Source of the DNA: Streptomyces hayashii
GTDB taxonomy: Bacteria > Actinomycetota > Actinomycetes > Streptomycetales > Streptomycetaceae
DNA: 46,989 nt
NCBI RefSeq assembly: GCF_024539815.1
Contig: NZ_JAHHIU010000116.1
Location: 1 to 46,989 of the forward strand
Direction of reading: 5' to 3'
Both the position numbers and the translations under genes were made by a program. Positions 1-7,371 of this stretch are shown here, piece by piece (position 1 is the first letter of the stretch; every line of letters starts with the position of its first letter). The notes below the pieces were generated by a model, which was not told where the DNA came from, ran no database searches, and saw only the letters and a program-made list of their open reading frames with translations.

Positions 1-499
1 CCTCGCCCTCCCCGGCCCCCTCGCCCTTCCCGTCGGGCGTCTCGCGGGCCAGCAGGGCGGCGAGCGTGACGGCGTCCGCGGGCGGGGCCTGCCGGGGAGC
101 GTCCGCCAGGCGCGGCAGGCCGAAGCGGTGCCAGCCCGTCGGGGACCAGTGGTGCACGGGGACGAGCAGGCTGACACCGCTCGCGGGCAGGGGCACGCGC
201 AGCACCCCGTCGCCGGGGGCGGGCAGACCGGTCTCGCGGACCCAGCAGCGCAGCAGGTTCTCCACGGCCGCGGCCTGGGCGGCGGTGTGCGGATCGGCGT
301 GGTCCAGGAGGTCGTCCACGGCGGAGTGCGGCGGTGCGACCGGTGGGACCGTTCCCGGTCCACGCGGCGTCGGCAGCGAGCCTGCGGAGGGTGCGGCGAG
401 CCCGGCGGACGGGACGGCGGACGGCCGCTCGGGCGGCGTCAGGGGCGCGTGCCCAGAGGGTGCGGGGTCGGCGTCGGCGGGTGGCGGAAAGGTGGTCAA
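1..499 (-). CDS. IucA/IucC family siderophore synthetase (N-terminal part, runs off the window)
   Basis: The minus strand reads open from about 499 to the window edge, about 166 residues. After a Pro/Ala-rich stretch of about 60 residues comes AVENLLRCWVRE, then VRVPLPASG-like and HHWSPTGWHRFG segments, which match the N-terminal part of IucA/IucC NIS synthetases. These enzymes use ATP to condense citrate or dicarboxylate units with amines or hydroxamates when siderophores are made in the cytoplasm. The catalytic core lies outside the window. The chosen start is TTG at 499, which follows GAGGACCCGCC; it is uncertain, because the frame is open further upstream. The aminotransferase 140 bases upstream on the same strand fits a siderophore operon. 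No iron box was recognised near its promoter. Confidence 0.7.
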   Translation of the reverse strand, partial: MTTFPPPADADPAPSGHAPLTPPERPSAVPSAGLAAPSAGSLPTPRGPGTVPPVAPPHSAVDDLLDHADPHTAAQAAAVENLLRCWVRETGLPAPGDGVLRVPLPASGVSLLVPVHHWSPTGWHRFGLPRLADAPRQAPPADAVTLAALLARETPDGKGEGAGEGE

Positions 500-638
500 G
501 GCGGGTCCTCGGTCGGTCCTCGTGGAATGAAGGGGCGAAGCGGGCAGGCGCCGGCACGGAGCCCGCGCTCGCGCTCGGCTCCCCCCGGGACGCCCGGCAC
601 CCGGCTCCGGTGACGCCGGCGGGGAGCGGTGGCCCGGA

Positions 639-2267
639 TCATCCGGCCCGGTCGGCACGGCCGCCCTGGGGCGGGACCCGCTCGGGCGGGCGGCCCGGCG
701 GGTTCTGCCCGCTCGGGCCGGCCTCCCCGTGCCCCGCGCGTCCCGCCGGTTCCGCGTGTCTCCGGTGTCCCTGGTGTCCCTTGCGAGCCGTGTCGACCGT
801 GCCGCCGGCGTGGTTCGCGGCCACGGCTGCCATCGCGTCCGCGAGTCGGTCCAGGACCGCCGCGGCCTGTTCGTCGGTGATGGTCAGCGGCGGAAGCAGT
901 CGTACGACGCCGGCGTGACGGCCTCCGAGCTCGACGATCAGTCCGCGTCGCAGACACTCCCGCTGGAGGGCGAGGGCCAGCGCGGGGGCGGCGGGGAGGG
1001 GGCGGTGCGGACCGCCCCGTCCAGGGACCTCGTCGACCTCCCGGGCCCCGTCCGTCCCGCTCAGGCCGTGGGCCGCGTGGACGGCGTCGACGCCACCGGA
1101 CTCGTCGCTCCCTGCGTTCCCGGTGTTCTCGTCGCTCCCGGCGCTCACGCGTGGTGCTTCCGGGTCCACCATCTCGACCCCGATCATCAGCCCGCGCCCT
1201 CGCACGTCCCCCATGCACGGGAACTCCTCGGCGAGCCGCCGTAGCCGGCTCAGCAGGCGGGCGCCCAGGACGGCGGCGCGGTCGGCGAGGCCGTTCTCCC
1301 GGACGAAGGCCAGCGTGGCCGTACCGGCGGCCATGGCGAGCTGGTTGCCGCGGAACGTGCCCGCGTGGGCGCCCGGTTGCCAGACGTCGAGCTCCTCGCG
1401 GTAGACGAGGACGGCGAGCGGCAGGCTGCCGCCGATGGCCTTGGACAGGACCATCACGTCGGGGGTGACGCCACTGTGTTCCACCGCCCAGAAGGCGCCG
1501 GTCCGCCCGACGCCGGTCTGGACCTCGTCGGCGATGAGCGGGATGGAGCGGTCCGCGGTGATCTGTCGCATCCGGCGCAGCCAGGCGTCGGGGGCGGGGA
1601 CCACCCCGCCCTCCCCCTGCACGGGTTCGAGGATCATCCCGGCGGGCCGCCGCACCCCCGACTTGGGATCGTCGAGGACGGACTCGGTCCAACGGGCGGC
1701 GAGTTCGGCGCCGCGCTCGCCGCCGACGCCGAACGGGCAGCGGTAGTCCTGCGGGTAGGGCAACCGTGTCGCCCGGACGTCGCCTGCGCCCCCGGACACT
1801 TCGAGGGATCCGGCGGTCATCCCGTGGTAGGCGCCGGTGAACGCCAGGACGCCCGTGCGGCCGGTGGCGGCCCGGACCAGCTTGAGCGCGGCCTCCACGG
1901 CGTCCGTGCCGGCCGGCCCGCAGAACTGCACGCGCGCGTGGTCGGCCAGGCCGGACGGCAGGGTGCGGAACAGTTCGGTGACGAAGGCGTCCTTGACGGG
2001 GGTCGCGAGGTCGAGCACCTGAAGGGGCGCGCCCGAGTCGAGCACCTTGCGGATGGCCTCCAGCACGACGGGATGGTTGTGCCCGAGGGCGAGGGCGCCG
2101 GCGCCCGAGAGACAGTCGAGGTAGCGGCCGCCGTCCGCGCCCTCGATGGTCAGGCCGCGTGCCCGCACCGGCACGATCGGCAGGGCGCGCGCATAGGTGC
2201 GCGCCGCCGACTCACGCGCCGACTGACGCCTCAAAATGCCCTCGGGCACTGACTCGGTCACGACCAC
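639..2267 (-). CDS. class III PLP aminotransferase, diaminobutyrate--2-oxoglutarate type
   Basis: This 542-residue protein is a fold-type I class III aminotransferase of the diaminobutyrate/siderophore kind. Visible marks are GPAGTDAVEAALK (about 117-129), the PLP aspartate in IADEVQTGVGRTG (D247), the Schiff-base lysine in LSKAIGG (K276) and the GTFRGNQL phosphate-binding loop (about 303-310). It would transfer an amino group from glutamate to a semialdehyde to supply a diamine, and its neighbour is a siderophore synthetase. The start is GTG with GGGAGGA about 10 bases upstream; GTG at 2261 is possible. It is longer than the usual 430-460 residues because of a Gly/Asp/Ser-rich insert (about 371-427) and a Gly/Arg/Pro-rich tail (about 488-542). 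Exact substrate is inferred. Confidence 0.85.
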   Translation of the reverse strand: MVVTESVPEGILRRQSARESAARTYARALPIVPVRARGLTIEGADGGRYLDCLSGAGALALGHNHPVVLEAIRKVLDSGAPLQVLDLATPVKDAFVTELFRTLPSGLADHARVQFCGPAGTDAVEAALKLVRAATGRTGVLAFTGAYHGMTAGSLEVSGGAGDVRATRLPYPQDYRCPFGVGGERGAELAARWTESVLDDPKSGVRRPAGMILEPVQGEGGVVPAPDAWLRRMRQITADRSIPLIADEVQTGVGRTGAFWAVEHSGVTPDVMVLSKAIGGSLPLAVLVYREELDVWQPGAHAGTFRGNQLAMAAGTATLAFVRENGLADRAAVLGARLLSRLRRLAEEFPCMGDVRGRGLMIGVEMVDPEAPRVSAGSDENTGNAGSDESGGVDAVHAAHGLSGTDGAREVDEVPGRGGPHRPLPAAPALALALQRECLRRGLIVELGGRHAGVVRLLPPLTITDEQAAAVLDRLADAMAAVAANHAGGTVDTARKGHQGHRRHAEPAGRAGHGEAGPSGQNPPGRPPERVPPQGGRADRAG

Positions 2268-2547
2268 GGCTTCCCGTCCTCCCGCAGTTCAGGGGCCGGG
2301 CGCGGACAGCGGACCCCCCACCGCTACCAACCCCGGACCGTCTTCGCGGTTACGGGTCGCCGCGAGATCTCCGCTGTGACCGAACAGTTGCCGTTCCGTC
2401 AGGAGACCCCCACAGCGAGCGCATATCGTGTGGTGGCATCGCACCTGGCCGCGAGACCCGCCTGAACCCGGGGCGGGCCGCCCGTGAGTTCCGCTCCGGG
2501 GGAACGGCCGGTGTCTCAAGTTCGTTCACAGCAGGGGGAGTCAGACC
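2268..2547. other. divergent promoter region, aminotransferase / serine protease
   Basis: This 280-base non-coding stretch separates two divergently transcribed genes and must hold both promoters. The protease has a strong ribosome binding site, AGGGGGAG, 8 bases before ATG. I looked for the iron-box palindrome (TTAGGTTAGGCTAACCTAA type) expected for siderophore genes and did not see one. Confidence 0.4.
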
Positions 2548-3771
2548 ATGCGATCCACACGGCCGTCGTTCACCGTTCGCCGGAGGAGGAACGCGCGCCG
2601 CAGAACCTCCCCCGTGCTGGGCGCCGCGGCCCTCTTCTCGGTGCTCGCGCTCACCGCGACCGCGTGCGACTCGGGCGACACCGATGCGGGCGGCGAGGTC
2701 CAGGCCTCCGTGCCGGCCACCGGCGACGGAAAGATCACGATCCCGGACGACATCAAGGACCGGCTCAAAGAGCACGGGATCGATCTCGACAAGTGGAAGA
2801 ACGGCGCCTGGAAGAACTGGGACAGGGACGACTGGCTGCGCGAGGCGCAGGACTACGTCAACCCGATCATCAAGGGGCTGTGGGACCCGGACCGGATGCG
2901 CAAGGCCGAGGACCCGGACCGCAGCGTCGACGACGGCGACCTCTCCGGCGACCAGGGCGTGACCGACCCGACACCGCAGGCGGTGGACGCGAAGGCCGTG
3001 CCGACGAAGTACCACGCCAACGCCCCCGAGGCGGGCAAGGTGTTCTTCGACTCTCCCGAGGGCACGATGGTCTGCTCGGCGACCGTCGTGCAGGACCCGG
3101 CCCACCCGGGCAAGTCCAACCTCGTGTGGACGGCGGGCCACTGCGTGCACGCGGGCAAGGGCGGCGGCTGGTACCGCAACATCGCGTTCGTGCCGTCGTA
3201 CAACGATCAGGGCCTGTCCTCCGCGCAGTTGCAGACGGCCACCAAGGAGCAGGCCGCGCCGTACGGCGTCTGGTGGGGCGACTGGACGAAGACCTCGGAC
3301 CAGTGGATCGCGCAGGGCGGTCAGACCGGCGGCGACGGCGCCTCCTACGACTACGCCGTCATCCATGTGACGCCGGAGGAGGGCGGCTCGGGCAAGTCCC
3401 TGGAGGAGACGGTCGGTTCGGCCCTCCCGGTGAACTTCAAGGCCCCGGCGGTGCCGAAGGTGGACAGCATCACCGCGACCGGATACCCGGCGGCCAAGCC
3501 GTACGACGGCCAGAAGCTCTACCAGTGCCAGGACAGGCCGGGGCGGTTCTCGATCAACTCCGCGGACCCGACGATGTACCGCATCGGCTGCACGATGACC
3601 GGCGGTTCGTCGGGCGGCGGCTGGGTCGCGACGGACTCGGACGGCAAGCCGGCGCTGGTGTCCAACACCTCGATCGGCCCGGTGAAGTCGGGGTGGCTCG
3701 CCGGACCGCGGCTCGGGGACGTGGCCAAGGGCGTCTACGACTCGGTGAGCGACAAGTTCGCCGGACGGTGA
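2548..3771 (+). CDS. lipoprotein trypsin-like serine protease
   Basis: This 407-residue protein begins with a basic, Arg-rich N-terminus, a hydrophobic segment and a lipobox-like LTATAC (C40), so it is probably exported and lipid-anchored on the outer face of the membrane. A chymotrypsin-fold catalytic triad is visible: H198 in WTAGHC, D268 in SYDYAVIH and S355 in GGSSGGGW. The region 60-150 is charged and Trp/Asp-rich and looks like a propeptide or linker. Four further cysteines (C176, C199, C327, C348) could form disulfides. The start ATG has AGGGGGAG 8 bases upstream. It is a single-gene unit ended by the strong hairpin at 3916-3953. The family (S1, V8-like) is clear; the substrate is unknown. 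Confidence 0.85.
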   Translation: MRSTRPSFTVRRRRNARRRTSPVLGAAALFSVLALTATACDSGDTDAGGEVQASVPATGDGKITIPDDIKDRLKEHGIDLDKWKNGAWKNWDRDDWLREAQDYVNPIIKGLWDPDRMRKAEDPDRSVDDGDLSGDQGVTDPTPQAVDAKAVPTKYHANAPEAGKVFFDSPEGTMVCSATVVQDPAHPGKSNLVWTAGHCVHAGKGGGWYRNIAFVPSYNDQGLSSAQLQTATKEQAAPYGVWWGDWTKTSDQWIAQGGQTGGDGASYDYAVIHVTPEEGGSGKSLEETVGSALPVNFKAPAVPKVDSITATGYPAAKPYDGQKLYQCQDRPGRFSINSADPTMYRIGCTMTGGSSGGGWVATDSDGKPALVSNTSIGPVKSGWLAGPRLGDVAKGVYDSVSDKFAGR

Positions 3772-3915
3772 CCGCGTCGGCGGTGGGGCGTCGGGGCCGG
3801 CCCGCAGGGGAGCCCGGGCCCTCCCACCGCCGTTCGTCCCGCCGCCCGGCGGTCCGCCCGCGCCGGAGCGTCCTGTCACCAGGAACGTGACGTACGGCAG
3901 CCGGTGCGCCGGACA

Positions 3916-3953
3916 GCCCGAAGGCCCGTCCCACGCGGGACGGGCCTTCGGGC
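3916..3953. terminator. bidirectional hairpin terminator, protease / hflX
   Basis: A perfect 17-bp inverted repeat (arms 3916-3932 and 3937-3953, core AAGGCCCGTCCC/GGGACGGGCCTT) with the 4-base loop ACGC lies between two convergent genes. No U-run follows, which is normal for Streptomyces terminators. Confidence 0.8.
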
Positions 3954-3981
3954 CGCAGCGGGTCGGGCCGGTCGTGGCGCC

Positions 3982-5475
3982 CTAGGCGGCGGACGCCGGA
4001 ACGTACGGGGCGAGGTCCGCCGCCAGTTCCTCGTGCACCCGGGCCTTCAGCAGGGTGCCCTCCGCGGTGTGCTCCTCGGAGATCACCTCGCCCTCGGTGT
4101 GGGCACGGGCGACCAGACCGCCGTGGGTGTACGGCACGAGCGCCTCCACCTCGACCGACGGCCGGGGCAGCTCGTCGTCGATCAGCGCGAGCAGTTCGGC
4201 GATTCCCTGGCCGGTGCGGGCCGAAACCGCGATGGAGCGCTTCTCGATCCGCATGAGCCGCTGGAGCGTCAGCGGGTCGGCCGCGTCCGCCTTGTTGATC
4301 ACGACGATCTCGGGCACGCCGGTGGCGCCGACGTCCCGGACCACCTCGCGCACGGCGGCCAGCTGCTCCTCCGGATCGGGGTGCGAGCCGTCCACCACGT
4401 GGAGGATCAGGTCGGACTCGCCGACCTCCTCCATGGTGGAGCGGAACGCCTCGACCAGGTGGTGCGGCAGGTGCCGGACGAAGCCGACGGTGTCGGCCAG
4501 CGTGTACAGGCGGCCGCTCGGGGTCTCGGCCCGGCGCACGGTCGGGTCCAAGGTCGCGAACAGGGCGTTCTCGACCAGGACGCCCGCGCCCGTGAGACGG
4601 TTGAGCAGGGACGACTTGCCCGCGTTGGTGTAGCCCGCGATGGCGACGGACGGCACCTTGTGCCGCTTGCGCTCCTGGCGCTTGATCTCGCGGCCGGTCT
4701 TCATCTCCGCGATCTCCCGGCGCATCTTCGCCATCTTCTCGCGGATCCGCCGACGGTCCGTCTCGATCTTGGTCTCACCGGGGCCTCGGGTGGCGAGGCC
4801 GCCGCCCTTGCCGCCGCCCATCTGACGGGACAGCGACTGGCCCCAGCCGCGCAGCCTCGGCAGCATGTACTGCATCTGCGCGAGCGCTACCTGCGCCTTT
4901 CCCTCCCGGGACTTGGCGTGCTGGGCGAAGATGTCGAGGATCAGGGCCGTACGGTCGATGACCTTGACCTTGACGACGTCCTCAAGGTGGATGAGCTGGC
5001 CGGGGCTGAGCTCTCCGTCGCAGATCACGGTGTCGGCGCCGGTCTCCAGGACGATGTCCCGGAGTTCGTTCGCCTTGCCGGAGCCGATGTAGGTGGCCGC
5101 GTCGGGCTTGTCACGGCGCTGGATGACGCCGTCGAGCACGAGCGCTCCCGCCGTCTCCGCGAGGGCGGCCAGCTCCGCGAGGGAGTTGTCCGCGTCCCGC
5201 GAGGTTCCCGTGGTCCAGACGCCGACGAGCACGACGCGCTCCAGGCGGAGCTGTCGGTACTCGACCTCGGTGACGTCCTCAAGTTCGGTGGAGAGACCCG
5301 CCACGCGGCGCAGGGCCGCGCGCTCGGAGCGGTCGAACTGGTCGCCGTCCCGGTCTCCGTCGATCTCGTGGCTCCAGGCGACGTCCTCTTCCATCAGGGC
5401 ATCGGCCCGAAGACCTTCGGGGTAGGCGTGCGCAGTGCGCTTGGTGTCCTGGGAAGGGGAAGAAGAGGAGGTCAT
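3982..5475 (-). CDS. hflX: ribosome-associated GTPase HflX
   Basis: This 497-residue protein has the HflX layout: an N-terminal HflX domain with the DAATYIGSGK segment (about 125-134) and the GGGKGGGLATRGPGETKIE linker (about 221-239), a helical connector rich in Lys/Arg, then a GTPase domain with G1 GYTNAGKSS (281-289), G3 DTVGF (328-332) and G4 NKAD (394-397). HflX binds the 50S subunit and splits stalled or hibernating ribosomes. The first 50 residues are acidic and variable. The start ATG has TAAGGA 5 bases upstream. It is last in the minus-strand series that begins with miaA; in many bacteria hflX lies next to miaA, here several genes separate them. Confidence 0.95.
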   Translation of the reverse strand: MTSSSSPSQDTKRTAHAYPEGLRADALMEEDVAWSHEIDGDRDGDQFDRSERAALRRVAGLSTELEDVTEVEYRQLRLERVVLVGVWTTGTSRDADNSLAELAALAETAGALVLDGVIQRRDKPDAATYIGSGKANELRDIVLETGADTVICDGELSPGQLIHLEDVVKVKVIDRTALILDIFAQHAKSREGKAQVALAQMQYMLPRLRGWGQSLSRQMGGGKGGGLATRGPGETKIETDRRRIREKMAKMRREIAEMKTGREIKRQERKRHKVPSVAIAGYTNAGKSSLLNRLTGAGVLVENALFATLDPTVRRAETPSGRLYTLADTVGFVRHLPHHLVEAFRSTMEEVGESDLILHVVDGSHPDPEEQLAAVREVVRDVGATGVPEIVVINKADAADPLTLQRLMRIEKRSIAVSARTGQGIAELLALIDDELPRPSVEVEALVPYTHGGLVARAHTEGEVISEEHTAEGTLLKARVHEELAADLAPYVPASAA

Positions 5476-5612
5476 TGGGTCCTTACGTCGTTGGGAATGC
5501 CGGTTCGGCGGCCTTCATGAGGGACAACGCACGGCTGCCCCGGGAGATTCCCGTGCACCGTGCCGCGCCGACCGCACGATGGTCGCACGGTACGGCCCGT
5601 CTCGTCATCGTC

Positions 5613-7220
5613 TTATTCCGACGTCCGCGCGGCCGTCGGCTGCTGCTTCGACGGGGTCTGCGGCTTCGGCTGCGGCTTCGGCTGCGGCTGCGGCTGCGGC
5701 TGCGGCTTGGGGGCGGTCTTCGGTCGGGCCTGGGAGGCGCCCTTCGGTTCCGCCTTGGGTTCGGCCCTGGCGACCGGCGCCGCGGGCTTCCAGTCCGGGT
5801 GGCCGGGCATCGCCGGCGTCTTCTCGCCGTACAGCCAGTCCTTGAAGAAGCCGCTCAGCTCGCGGCCGGAGATCCCCTCGGCGAGGCGCTCGAAGTCGGC
5901 CGTGGTCGCCGTGGAGTCGCGGTGGTTGTGCACCCAGGCCCGTTCCAGGCGCTCGAAGGCGGGGCTGCCGATCTCCTGGCGCAGGGCGTACAGGACGAGG
6001 GCGGCGCCGTCGTAGACGTTGGGCCGGAAGATGCTGATCTTCTGGCCCGGGTGGGGCGCCTTGGGGAGCGCCGGGGGGCCTCCGGCGGCGCGCCAGCGGT
6101 CGGAGGCGCCGTACGCGGCCTTCATCCGCGCCTCCAGGGTGCGGCCGGCCTTCTCCTGCGCGTACAGGGCCTCGTACCAGGTGGCGTGTCCCTCGTTGAG
6201 CCACAGGTCGGACCAGCTGCGCGGGCTGACGCTGTCGCCGAACCACTGGTGGGAGAGCTCATGCACCATGATCGACTCGACGTACCACTTGGGGTAGCCG
6301 GGCTCGGTGAAGAGGTCTTTCTCGAAGAGGGACAGCGTCTGCGTCTCCAGCTCGTACCCGGTCGAGGCGTCGGCCATGAGCAGGCCGTACGTCTCGAACG
6401 GGTAGGGGCCGACCTTGCTCTCCATCCAGGCGATCTGCTCGGGGGTCTTCTTCAGCCACGGCTCCAGGGCCTCGCGGTCCTTGGTGGGCACGACGTCCCT
6501 CAGCGGAAGGGCGTGCGGTCCCTCGCGGCGCACGACGGTGGAACGGCCGATCGAGACCTGGGCGAGCTCGGTCGCCATGGGGTGCTGGGTGCGATAGGTC
6601 CACGTGGTCGCCGCGCCGACGCGTTCGACTCCCGCCGGCAGACCGCCCGCGACGGCCGTGTAGCCGTTGGGGGCGGTGACGCGGATGGTGAACATCGCCT
6701 TGTCGGAGGGGTGGTCGTTGCACGGGAAGACCAGGTGGGCGGCGTCCGCCTGGTTGGCCATGGCGAGGCCGTCCGCGGTCCTGACCCAGCCGCCGTCCCG
6801 GTCGTCGGCGCTCACGGGATCACTGGTGTGCCGCACGGTGATCCGGACCCAGCTGCCCGGGGGCAGCGAGCTCGCCGGGGTGACCACCAGATCGTCGCCT
6901 GCGCCGGCGAAGGCGGCGGGCCTGCCGTCGACCTCGACCGAGTCGACCTTGCCGTGGGCGAAGTCGAGGTTGATCCGGTCCAGGGCGGCCGTGGTCCAGG
7001 CGTCGATGGTGGTGACCGCCCGGAGCGGCTCGCTGTTGACGCCGGAATAGGTGAAGGACAGGTCGTACGAGGCGACGTCGTACCCGGGGTTGCCCAGGTG
7101 CGGGAAGAGGCGGTCGCCGATGCCGAGCGGGTCGGCCGGGGCGCTCGCGGCGACGAGGCACACGGAGACGGCGGAGGCGAGCAGCGCGGACTTGAGCCGG
7201 ACGCGGGGGGTGAGCAGCAT
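5613..7220 (-). CDS. secreted M1 family zinc metallopeptidase
   Basis: This 535-residue protein starts with a typical signal peptide (about residues 1-29, ending ASAPA) and is probably secreted. The zinc site HELSH (320-324) followed 19 residues later by E343 in LNEGHATW is the HExxH-x18-E motif of M1 (gluzincin) peptidases. The exopeptidase GxMEN motif of classical aminopeptidase N is altered to GYELET (about 288-293), so strict aminopeptidase activity is not certain. The last 55 residues are a Pro/Gln/Lys tail with PQPQPQ and KPQPKP runs. Codons for this tail form a hexanucleotide repeat (about 5655-5710). No good ribosome binding site was seen before the chosen ATG. It lies between the RelA/SpoT homologue and hflX, with gaps of about 140 bases on each side. 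Confidence 0.85.
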   Translation of the reverse strand: MLLTPRVRLKSALLASAVSVCLVAASAPADPLGIGDRLFPHLGNPGYDVASYDLSFTYSGVNSEPLRAVTTIDAWTTAALDRINLDFAHGKVDSVEVDGRPAAFAGAGDDLVVTPASSLPPGSWVRITVRHTSDPVSADDRDGGWVRTADGLAMANQADAAHLVFPCNDHPSDKAMFTIRVTAPNGYTAVAGGLPAGVERVGAATTWTYRTQHPMATELAQVSIGRSTVVRREGPHALPLRDVVPTKDREALEPWLKKTPEQIAWMESKVGPYPFETYGLLMADASTGYELETQTLSLFEKDLFTEPGYPKWYVESIMVHELSHQWFGDSVSPRSWSDLWLNEGHATWYEALYAQEKAGRTLEARMKAAYGASDRWRAAGGPPALPKAPHPGQKISIFRPNVYDGAALVLYALRQEIGSPAFERLERAWVHNHRDSTATTADFERLAEGISGRELSGFFKDWLYGEKTPAMPGHPDWKPAAPVARAEPKAEPKGASQARPKTAPKPQPQPQPQPKPQPKPQTPSKQQPTAARTSE

Positions 7221-7371
7221 GCACCACCGCTACCAGCGCGGAGGCGGGTCGCGTCGGCGACGCGCGCCCGGCCCACCCGAACGGATGGCGCCCGCGCGCG
7301 TGAGCGGAGGCAGCCGGGACCCGGGGGACCGGGGACGCGCCTCACACGCCCGAGCGAGCGCGGGGCGTGCG

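Noticed and set aside
2268..2547. Search for an iron-regulated DmdR box before the siderophore genes
   Set aside because: No TTAGGTTAGGCTAACCTAA-like sequence was found.
5550..5595. Possible hairpin upstream of hflX (ACCGTGC with GCACGGT and an inner GACC/GGTC)
   Set aside because: Interrupted by an asymmetric bulge and only moderately stable; chance pairing is likely at this GC content.
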